Positions 1 through 4,941 of a stretch of DNA of 5,132 bases are shown in pieces. The position numbers and the translations under genes were made by a program. The number at the start of each line of letters is the position of its first letter. Position 1 is the first letter of the stretch. Origin of the DNA: Phycisphaerales bacterium UBA2402 (GTDB lineage: Bacteria > Planctomycetota > Phycisphaerae > Phycisphaerales > UBA1924); NCBI GenBank assembly GCA_002343715.1, contig DDSA01000232.1:1-5132 (forward strand). The letters are read 5' to 3'. The notes under the pieces are model-generated. The model was not told the DNA's origin. It worked only from the letters and a program-made list of their open reading frames with translations, and searched no databases.

Positions 1-52
1 GACGACCCCGACCGAGGAGAGCGAGCCGGACAGCGCCGCCGGAGCCGAGTGA
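1..52 (+). CDS. 3' end of an upstream gene (partial), acidic C-terminal tail
   Basis: The reading frame starting at base 2 is open from the window edge to the TGA at 50-52 and gives the C-terminal residues TTPTEESEPDSAAGAE. The stop overlaps the ATG of the next gene in a TGATG arrangement, the usual sign of translational coupling, which supports this frame as the real upstream gene. The tail is acidic, rich in Ala, Ser, Pro and Glu, and probably disordered. Sixteen residues are too few to name the protein. From context it is probably another phage structural gene, but that is inference only. Confidence 0.6.
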   Translation, partial: TTPTEESEPDSAAGAE

Positions 53-483
53 TGCCGATCCCCACGGTCATCCCCCACGTCATCACAGACCGACCCGCCG
101 ATCAGGACGGGTTCCGGCGCGCGGCGGCGGCCTACGGCGATCAGGTGCCTGTGCGCGCCCGTGTGACATCGAGCGGCACCGGGCTGACCAGGACCATCAC
201 GATCCGCGCGGTCAATCAGCAGGGGTGTGAGTGCATCGGCGTGTACGCGCTGCTCGTGGTGATCGGCACGACCGCGGCAGGCGGACCGGCTGGTACCCAG
301 ACGGTCGGGGCGCTCAGCGCCGGTACGATCATCCACACCCTCAGCGCGCACCAGGCGTACATCCTGATGACCGACAGCGCTGGCAGGGTGGTGTTTCCGG
401 TGACGCAATCCGGGAGTTGGAGCGCGAGGTACGTGCGTGCGGCGGTCTGGGGCGTGTGCGATGGGACGGACGCGGTAGCATGA
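52..483 (+). CDS. Small beta-rich protein, putative Ig-like phage virion protein
   Basis: Predicted 143 aa. The ATG at 52 is preferred to the GTG at 49 because GGAG (41-44) lies 7 bases upstream and the ATG overlaps the upstream stop. Residues 1-45 look like a linker or adaptor region. Residues 46-140 alternate hydrophobic strands with Gly/Thr/Ser turns (TITIRAVNQQG, GVYALLVVIGTTAAGGPAGT, then GTIIHTLSAHQAYILMTDSAG, then RYVRAAVWG). From memory this layout, with paired 'GT...L' and 'TDSAGRVVFPVT' strands and a final 'RYV.A.V.G' strand, resembles the small Ig-like beta-sandwich domains common in phage structural regions. It has no signal peptide or membrane segment. Three cysteines (59, 61, 136) are visible, with no clear metal motif. 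The gene is followed 13 bases later by the next one. A role as decoration, fibre-base or adaptor protein is inference; the CDS itself is well supported. Confidence 0.72.
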   Translation: MPIPTVIPHVITDRPADQDGFRRAAAAYGDQVPVRARVTSSGTGLTRTITIRAVNQQGCECIGVYALLVVIGTTAAGGPAGTQTVGALSAGTIIHTLSAHQAYILMTDSAGRVVFPVTQSGSWSARYVRAAVWGVCDGTDAVA

Positions 484-485
484 CT

Positions 486-490
486 GGAGG
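486..490 (+). promoter_or_regulatory. Shine-Dalgarno GGAGG deciding between two ATGs
   Basis: GGAGG lies 3 bases before the ATG at 494 and 6 bases before the ATG at 497. The 6-base spacing is closer to the bacterial norm, so the second ATG is taken as the start; the choice changes the protein by one methionine. Confidence 0.6.
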
Positions 491-496
491 TGCATG

Positions 497-1705
497 ATGG
501 TGTGGGAGGCGATCGCGGGCGGTGCGGCGAGTCTGCTGGGCGGGATTCTCGGCGGCAGGTCCGCCGATGAGGCCAACCGCGCGGCCATCGAAGCCGCGCG
601 AGAGAACCGAGAGGCGCAGCGACGTGAGATGTTGATCAACCGGGCCGGGTCTCTCGCGGCCATGCTCGGGCCGCAGCGGGCGAGGCGACTGCTGGAGGGG
701 AGCCTGGGCGGCGACGAGTACCGATCACTCTTCCGAGATTCGGACACACAGGCACGGCGTCAGGCGCTGCTCGCGGAACTGGATCAGGTCCGCACGGGCC
801 TGGCCCCGTACCGATCACAGGCATCGACCCGGCGCAGGATCGGGGGGTTGCCCGGACAGGATCCGGCGCAGGCTCAGCGCTACGACACCGGGCGTGCGGG
901 CCGCGCCGGGGTCGATGTCGATGCGCTCCGGCGCAGAGAGGCCGAGATCAACGCACTCCTGCGCGGAGCGGCGGACAACCCCGATGGGATCGACAGCGCC
1001 GCGTACGACGCGATGGGGCCGGGCGTGCTGGGACGCTACGACGAGATGACGCGGGGGGCCGAGCGCGAGGGGGCCGAGGCCCTCGCCGGGTTCGGTCGAG
1101 ACACCGACCTGCTCATGGGGCAGGCGCGTGGCATCGAGGACGCGATGCAGGGGTACGGCGATGAGGAGCGGCGGAGGATCAACCGCGACACGGACAGGGC
1201 GATCACAGGCAGCAACCGCCTGATCGAGAGCCGTCTGCTGTCGCGCGGGCTTGGCGCTTCGACGACGCTCACGGGAGCGCTCGCGGGCAACGTGCGCGGT
1301 CTCGAAGAGGGGCGGGCGTCCGCGCTGGGATCCCTCAACGACCGCATCATGCAGATGCGTACCGGCGCGATGAGGGACCGCCTGGGCCTGCGTAGCGGCA
1401 GGCTCGGGGCGGCTACGCAGATGAGACTCGGCAACCAGGACCGCGTGGCCGGGTACCGGCAGCAGGCCCTGGGCATGGAGACCGGGCTGCTCACGGGCGG
1501 CCTGAACAACCCCACGAGCAGCCTGACGATCAATCCCGGACTCTCGCCCACCGCCGCGGGACAAGCGACGTGGGGCAACACCCTGGGGGCCATCGGCGGC
1601 ACGCTGCTGGGGTCGTACCTGGGCGGCGGGCTGGGCGGCGGCGGACAGGGAAGGACATTGGAGCAGATGCGGGCCGATGCCCGCGCGGCGGGCGGTATCC
1701 CCTGA
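497..1705 (+). CDS. Gly/Ala/Arg-rich protein with glycine zippers at both ends, putative DNA-ejection/internal virion protein
   Basis: Predicted 402 aa. Residues 3-20 (WEAIAGGAASLLGGILGG) form a hydrophobic small-residue helix with overlapping GxxxG pairs (15/19, 16/20). Residues 22-66 are a charged Ala/Glu/Arg helix. Residues 80-345 are mostly polar helix with Arg/Gly-rich breaks around 110-140. Near the C-terminus glycines recur exactly every fourth residue at 360, 364, 368, 372, 376 and 380, a long glycine zipper, followed by a polar tail ending AAGGIP. There is no enzymatic motif and no classical signal peptide. Membrane-active small-residue helices flanking a long soluble helical body are known in phage pilot or internal virion proteins that insert into the host envelope during DNA entry; assigning that role here is inference from architecture and context. 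It lies between two beta-rich small proteins in a tightly packed cassette. An alternative is a scaffold-like or minor tail protein. Confidence 0.7.
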   Translation: MVWEAIAGGAASLLGGILGGRSADEANRAAIEAARENREAQRREMLINRAGSLAAMLGPQRARRLLEGSLGGDEYRSLFRDSDTQARRQALLAELDQVRTGLAPYRSQASTRRRIGGLPGQDPAQAQRYDTGRAGRAGVDVDALRRREAEINALLRGAADNPDGIDSAAYDAMGPGVLGRYDEMTRGAEREGAEALAGFGRDTDLLMGQARGIEDAMQGYGDEERRRINRDTDRAITGSNRLIESRLLSRGLGASTTLTGALAGNVRGLEEGRASALGSLNDRIMQMRTGAMRDRLGLRSGRLGAATQMRLGNQDRVAGYRQQALGMETGLLTGGLNNPTSSLTINPGLSPTAAGQATWGNTLGAIGGTLLGSYLGGGLGGGGQGRTLEQMRADARAAGGIP

Positions 1706-1706
1706 C

Positions 1707-1712
1707 AGGAGG
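1707..1712 (+). promoter_or_regulatory. Shine-Dalgarno AGGAGG before the 180-aa gene
   Basis: A full AGGAGG lies directly after the preceding stop (1703-1705). It is 8 bases before the ATG at 1721. The in-frame GTG codons at 1712, 1715 and 1718 overlap the site or sit too close to it, which fixes ATG 1721 as the start. Confidence 0.7.
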
Positions 1713-1720
1713 TGGTGGTG

Positions 1721-2263
1721 ATGGCTGGTCATGTGGACATCAGGACGGCGATCGACGGCGTGCAGGACGGTGTACCCTGGACCGCGCCCGGGCTGAGCGT
1801 GGTGTCGAGCATCAAGCGCTTCGCATCCGTCACGGCATGGCGCTCGCACCGGCGCATCATCCTGCCCGCGTGGACCGGATCACCCCTGCCCGATCCGACT
1901 CTCCTGTTCGATGCCGCAGACAATGGGTATGCGTTCCAGTGGGTTGCGTTCGCGCTGGTCGGCGGGCACGGGTTCGCCCACCTGGCGATGCTCGCCGACA
2001 AGCCGGTCTCATCGTCCGATCTGTCGCCCGCGGGGACACACGAGCGGGTCGCGCAGATCGACCTGACCTGCACCTGCCCCCTGGTCATCAATACCCCATT
2101 GGCCCGTGTGCATCCGACGCTGGCGACGGCGGCGGGGATGAGCGGTGGCTATCCCCACATCCTGTGGGATGTCGGCACTGTCGAGGGGCGGTGGTACAGG
2201 GCGTGGGCGCGGAACCAGAGCACCACGACGCCGATCCAGGTGGATGTCTGGGCGGGGAACTGA
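1721..2263 (+). CDS. Unrecognised 180-aa beta-rich protein, probable minor virion component
   Basis: Predicted 180 aa, starting at the ATG with a perfect SD 8 bases upstream. I do not recognise the family. The sequence is rich in Trp, aromatic and beta-branched residues (FQWVAFALVGG, QIDLTCTCPLVI, PHILWDVGTVEGRWYRAWAR, and the end PIQVDVWAGN), suggesting a compact beta-sheet fold with few long helices. There is a CTC pair (Cys117, Cys119), no signal peptide and no membrane helix. It sits 15 bases after the glycine-zipper gene and 1 base before the next small gene, so it is almost certainly translated from the same message. A virion adaptor, tail-fibre-attachment or surface protein would fit the beta-rich composition, but this is inference. 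Codon use matches its neighbours, and the opposite-strand and +1 frames here look like composition shadows. Confidence 0.68.
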   Translation: MAGHVDIRTAIDGVQDGVPWTAPGLSVVSSIKRFASVTAWRSHRRIILPAWTGSPLPDPTLLFDAADNGYAFQWVAFALVGGHGFAHLAMLADKPVSSSDLSPAGTHERVAQIDLTCTCPLVINTPLARVHPTLATAAGMSGGYPHILWDVGTVEGRWYRAWARNQSTTTPIQVDVWAGN

Positions 2264-2264
2264 C

Positions 2265-2498
2265 ATGAGCGATGCGGCACCGAGCGGGCTGGAGGTCTAC
2301 ACCCTCGAAGAGATCGTGGGCGAGTTGCGTTCGCGCTACCCCAGCGTGCTGGTGGTGGTGGAGCGGCCTTCCATGAACGGACAGCACGAGACCGAAACGG
2401 TGATCGCGTGGGGCGGTTCCAGGTCGATGAGCCTGGGACTGGCTGAGTACGCGAGGATCAGGCTGGAGGCGTCGATAGTTCGATCGGAGGCGGCATGA
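2265..2498 (+). CDS. Unrecognised small alpha/beta protein (77 aa)
   Basis: The start is the ATG at 2265, one base after the previous TGA, with the G-rich stretch 2251-2257 as a weak SD. The residues suggest helix (TLEEIVGELRSRYP, 13-26), strand (SVLVVVERP, 27-35), loop, strand (ETETVIAWGGS, 42-52), then helix (LGLAEYARIRLEAS, 57-70). Such a helix-strand-strand-helix mini-domain is typical of small phage accessory proteins of unknown role; I have a faint impression of similar small phage ORFs with a final 'GLAEYA' helix but cannot name a family. No catalytic motif is visible. Its stop overlaps the next ATG (ATGA), so the two products may be made in a coupled ratio, as seen for chaperone-client or assembly pairs; that link is speculation. 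Confidence 0.65.
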   Translation: MSDAAPSGLEVYTLEEIVGELRSRYPSVLVVVERPSMNGQHETETVIAWGGSRSMSLGLAEYARIRLEASIVRSEAA

Positions 2499-3871
2499 GC
2501 GTGATGGACACGGGGCAGTACGCGAGGATTCTGCTGGGCGGTCTCCAGCAGGGCGCGCAGTTCGCGGGGATGCGGCAGCAGCGGGAGCAGGACGCCCTGC
2601 GCATCGGTTTGGCCGAGCGCGAGGAAGCACGCCGGGAACAGGAGACCGCGATCGCCGAGCAGCAGCGGGTGATCGACAACGCGCGGCTGGACCAGGAGTT
2701 GCGGGAGCGGCGGCGGGCGGCGCGAGAGATGATCCGCCAGCGCGATGCCGATGGGCGCGTCATGCGGGCGATGATGGCACCCGAGACCGGCCCCGACGAG
2801 ATGGGGCCGCCCATCGACCACACGGCCCTGCTCGATGATGAGACGGTATCGCTCGCGTCACCCCGCACGATGGAGCACCTCATGCGGTTCCGGGGCAACC
2901 GGGCGGCGGTGGCGCAGGAGTCGGCGCGGACGCTCGCGGAGATCGAGGGGCTGCGGTCTCGCGGCGGGGGGAAACTCGTCGCCTCTGGTATGGGGGCGCG
3001 CCCGCTCGATGATGGGAGCCTGTACCAGCGGGCGGTGCGGCACGGGCTGGTGGCGAGCCTCGCCCCCGAGGAGTTGCCCCCGGATCTGTTCGATCAGCGG
3101 TCCGGTCAGGATGAGGCGGTGAAGACGGCGTATATCGACGAAATGACGATCCGCGACCCCGGCGATGGTGTGGGGCCGGTGATGATCGACGATGTGACAC
3201 GCTCTCGCCTCGCTGGATTGCCCCTGCCATACGTCGAGCGGCAGTACCGCCAGTGGAGCGTGCAGCAGCAGAGGCAGCAGGCGGAGCAAGAGGCGGCAGC
3301 GCAGATCGAGAGGCACGACCAAGAGACCGCGGCGAACCTGGTGGTGATGGCGAAGCGGCGGGGAAAGACCCTGACGCCCGAGCAGGCTCTGGCGGAGGTG
3401 CGGGTGCAGCGCGGGGCGGGCAGCGCGGCGGGTTTGAGGGTGTTGCTCGAATCGATCGGGGCGGTCCAGCCCAAGCCCGACACCAGGCTGACGGCGGAGC
3501 GGCAGCGCATCGAGGCCAGCCTGTCCGAAGATGCCGTGAAAGAGGCCAGAGACATCTACGAGGGTGTCAACCGCTCCGCCGACGGTAAGCCCCTGGGAAT
3601 GGCCCCTCCCACAGATGAGGATGTCAGGATCGCGGCGATGAAGGAGCACGACCCGCCGGGGATGTGGAACAAGGTGGAAAAGAAAGTGTGGGAATCGGCG
3701 CGGCGGAAGGTCGCGGCGTGGGATGCCTACCAGGCCGCGCTGAAATCGAGGCGCGACGGCAAGCAGGCCGCGGCGGGTGAGTTGTACGTACCCGGAGGGA
3801 TTGGGGCGCTGATCGGTCAGGCGCTCGAGGAGGCGCTCGCGGAGGATGAGGATGAGCGGGGGGGACGCTGA
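2495..3871 (+). CDS. Large helical coiled-coil protein, putative internal virion/minor structural protein
   Basis: Predicted 458 aa. The ATG at 2495 overlaps the preceding TGA, with GGAGG at 2486-2490; an ATG at 2504 is possible but weaker. Residues 9-25 (YARILLGGLQQGAQFAG) form a small-residue amphipathic start. Residues 26-93 are a strongly charged Arg/Glu/Gln helix, likely coiled coil. Residues 95-235 are mixed and less helical, with Pro/Asp/Gly-rich loops. Residues 245-285 are a Gln/Glu/Ala-rich second coiled coil. Residues 294-305 (TPEQALAEVRVQ) and 331-356 are further helices, and 390-425 is Lys/Arg/Trp-rich. The tail 430-458 has a Gly-rich hydrophobic patch (VPGGIGALIGQAL) and an acidic repeat. 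No enzyme motif or signal peptide was seen. Length, helicity and position resemble phage internal or ejection proteins, but the family is not recognised. The gene ends in a G7 run just before its stop, which overlaps the next start. Confidence 0.68.
   Translation: MSVMDTGQYARILLGGLQQGAQFAGMRQQREQDALRIGLAEREEARREQETAIAEQQRVIDNARLDQELRERRRAAREMIRQRDADGRVMRAMMAPETGPDEMGPPIDHTALLDDETVSLASPRTMEHLMRFRGNRAAVAQESARTLAEIEGLRSRGGGKLVASGMGARPLDDGSLYQRAVRHGLVASLAPEELPPDLFDQRSGQDEAVKTAYIDEMTIRDPGDGVGPVMIDDVTRSRLAGLPLPYVERQYRQWSVQQQRQQAEQEAAAQIERHDQETAANLVVMAKRRGKTLTPEQALAEVRVQRGAGSAAGLRVLLESIGAVQPKPDTRLTAERQRIEASLSEDAVKEARDIYEGVNRSADGKPLGMAPPTDEDVRIAAMKEHDPPGMWNKVEKKVWESARRKVAAWDAYQAALKSRRDGKQAAAGELYVPGGIGALIGQALEEALAEDEDERGGR
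3821..3856 (+). repeat. Short in-frame tandem repeats coding an acidic tail
   Basis: Two imperfect 12-base units (GCGCTCGAGGAG, GCGCTCGCGGAG) at 3821-3844 encode ALEE-ALAE. They are followed by two exact 6-base units (GATGAG) at 3845-3856 encoding DE-DE. The array lies inside the last residues of the coiled-coil protein and keeps frame. It probably arose by slippage within a codon-constrained acidic tail. Confidence 0.6.
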
Positions 3872-4113
3872 TGCCGGTGTACCAGAGGCGTCCGACGCTG
3901 ATCGAGGCCGTGCGGTGGTTCCCGCCCGGCGATGAGAGGCACCAGCCGCACCAGGCGGTCGAGCGGGGGCCGCGCGAGGACCATCCCTGGGGTCTGATGA
4001 CCGCCAGCGGGTTCGCCTGCATCCAGCCGGGCGACTGGATCATCCGCAGCACCACAGGCGAGCACTACCCGTGCAATCCGGATGTCTTCGCGGCGACGTT
4101 CGAGGCGGTGTGA
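3871..4113 (+). CDS. Conserved phage protein of unknown function with GDWI...GE.YPC...F pattern
   Basis: Predicted 80 aa, starting at the ATG that overlaps the previous TGA; the G7 run at 3858-3864 is the only SD-like stretch, 6 bases upstream. The N-terminus (MPVYQRRPTLIEAVRWFPPG) and the C-terminal half (PGDWIIRS at 53-60, GEHYPCNPDVFAATFEAV at 63-80) match the well-known pattern of a small protein found in many tailed phages and prophages: a start like 'Y.RKP..VEA..W', then 'GDWI..G..GE.YPC.P..F...Y/FE.V'. I recognise the pattern from memory but know of no assigned function. It is a small, probably beta-rich domain with one Cys (68) and no membrane segment. The central part (21-48) is polar and His/Pro/Arg-rich. 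It is the strongest single piece of phage evidence here. Translation is probably coupled to the coiled-coil gene. Confidence 0.82.
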   Translation: MPVYQRRPTLIEAVRWFPPGDERHQPHQAVERGPREDHPWGLMTASGFACIQPGDWIIRSTTGEHYPCNPDVFAATFEAV

Positions 4114-4130
4114 AAGGCGTCGGTAATGGG

Positions 4131-4136
4131 TATACT
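4131..4136 (+). promoter_or_regulatory. Possible weak sigma70-like -10 element (TATACT)
   Basis: TATACT matches the -10 consensus at five of six positions and lies in the 42-base gap between the 80-aa gene and the membrane-protein gene, 20 bases before the latter's ATG. At a 17-base spacing the -35 would be GTGTGA (4108-4113), only three of six to consensus, and the upstream TG is one base off the extended -10 position. If used, the transcript would start near 4143 with a very short leader carrying only the SD. The host sigma-factor preferences are unknown, so this is a weak call. Confidence 0.28.
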
Positions 4137-4143
4137 GGACCCG

Positions 4144-4149
4144 AGGAGG
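4144..4149 (+). promoter_or_regulatory. Shine-Dalgarno AGGAGG before the membrane-protein gene
   Basis: AGGAGG lies 6 bases before the ATG at 4156. A longer in-frame reading from the ATG at 4126 would place this perfect SD inside the coding sequence and has no good SD of its own. It would also add a charged 10-residue leader (GILDPRRSS-like). This fixes the start at 4156. Confidence 0.75.
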
Positions 4150-4155
4150 AGTTCC

Positions 4156-4899
4156 ATGACCCCCAACCCGCTGTTGAGTTCGCTGCGCTGGATCGCCTTC
4201 ATCCCGGCCGCGTGTGCGGCGTGGGTGCTAGTCAGGATCGTGTGCGGCTTCACGCTCGGAAGTCTCGACTTCACCCGTACGTACGATTCCATACGCGATA
4301 ACGCCGGGTTTCGCGGGCTGACGTGGCTTGTCGGCCCTCCCGTCATCGCCGGGATGTCGATGCTGGCTGGGTACGCGAGCATGGCGGTCGGCGTGAGCAT
4401 CGCCCCATCACACCGGCGCGGAGCGGCCTTCACGATTGCCGGTTTGATGCTCGCCGCGGGCCTGGTGGTCGTTGCGCTCGCCTTGATCGTGCCGGTTCCG
4501 GATGGGCAGAACCGGGCGGGGATGGTGTTCAAGCATCTCGTCGAGGCGGGGGCTGGCTGCGCGATCGCCTTCCGATGCGCGGTGAAGTCGTTTCCCCGGT
4601 CGCGTCCGGAGTCAGACACCGGCGGTGACACCGGCGGCGACACCGCGGTTCTGGCAGCGTGCGCGGTGGTATTCTCCATTCTTGCCAGGGTGTGGCCGGT
4701 TGGATTTCTCATCTGGGGATTCTGCTTTTCGTCGCTCAGGTGGTGGGGTATTTTTCTCATCCTCGCCGTCGGCTCGGTAGCGATCGAACTCCTTGCGTTC
4801 GGCCTGCCGATGGTCATCGCTCTCGCGTGGTCCGGTCAACTTCCTGCCTCGGACATCAAGCGGCAAGGTCGTGGGACGCGGACGAAAGCGGCCGGATAG
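4156..4899 (+). CDS. Multi-pass integral membrane protein, unknown function
   Basis: Predicted 247 aa. Likely membrane helices are about residues 10-32, 57-80, 89-114, 165-190 and 196-225; a weaker hydrophobic stretch at 122-141 would make six. The N-terminus has Arg11 before the first helix and the C-terminus is basic (IKRQGRGTRTKAAG), so the tail is probably cytoplasmic by the positive-inside rule. The motif VGVSIAPSHRRGAAFTIAGLML (79-100) recalls small bacterial membrane proteins in which an 'APS[HK][KR]' turn joins two helices, but I cannot name the family. Residues 153-163 are a DTGG repeat linker dividing the protein into a 3-4 helix half and a 2-helix half. It is long for a holin, so exclusion, envelope modification or bacterial cargo are alternatives. 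It has its own SD, gaps of 42 bases on each side, lower GC in the second half (about 57% over 4681-4800 by hand count) and is the only gene here ending in TAG. Confidence 0.78.
   Translation: MTPNPLLSSLRWIAFIPAACAAWVLVRIVCGFTLGSLDFTRTYDSIRDNAGFRGLTWLVGPPVIAGMSMLAGYASMAVGVSIAPSHRRGAAFTIAGLMLAAGLVVVALALIVPVPDGQNRAGMVFKHLVEAGAGCAIAFRCAVKSFPRSRPESDTGGDTGGDTAVLAACAVVFSILARVWPVGFLIWGFCFSSLRWWGIFLILAVGSVAIELLAFGLPMVIALAWSGQLPASDIKRQGRGTRTKAAG
4615..4647 (+). repeat. In-frame 12-base tandem repeat (about 2.5 units)
   Basis: The unit GACACCGGCGGT/C occurs at 4615-4626 and 4627-4638, with a half unit GACACC at 4639-4644 followed by GCGG. It encodes DTGG-DTGG-DTA, a hydrophilic flexible linker between the two hydrophobic halves of the membrane protein. 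The period is a multiple of three, so changes in copy number would keep frame. Confidence 0.75.
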
Positions 4900-4941
4900 A
4901 CTCATGCGGACGCGCGGGCGGAGCCCTCCACGGGGGGCGGC

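Noticed and set aside
1609..1650. G-rich stretch that might form a G-quadruplex
   Set aside because: The G-tracts do not give four runs of three with loops of seven or fewer (loops of 8 or 12 are needed). They are explained by glycine codons of the zipper.
815..1849. Long open frame (344 codons) on the minus strand opposite the 402-aa gene
   Set aside because: Stops are rare in all frames at this GC content. The product is Arg/Pro/His-rich with no fold pattern, has no SD, and spans the junction of two well-supported + strand genes.
430..2240. Similar aromatic/arginine patches near the C-termini of the 143-aa and 180-aa proteins (RYVRAAVW versus RWYRAWAR)
   Set aside because: The match is too short, and the surrounding sequences do not align, so a duplication is not supported.
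2858..3649. Long minus-strand open frame opposite the coiled-coil gene
   Set aside because: It is a composition shadow: Arg/Leu/Pro-rich, lies wholly within a gene with convincing helical periodicity and SD, and no supporting site was seen on that strand.
4126..4155. Upstream ATG extending the membrane protein by 10 residues
   Set aside because: The extension would place a perfect AGGAGG and the possible -10 element inside coding sequence and has no SD of its own.
4746..4751. T-run that might mark a terminator
   Set aside because: It lies inside the membrane-protein coding region (Ile-Phe-Leu codons) and no GC-rich stem precedes it.
4065..4817. Minus-strand open frame of 250 codons opposite the membrane-protein gene
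   Set aside because: The + strand product has clear membrane helices and a perfect SD. The minus frame gives a Pro/Thr/Ala/Arg-rich sequence without recognisable structure.
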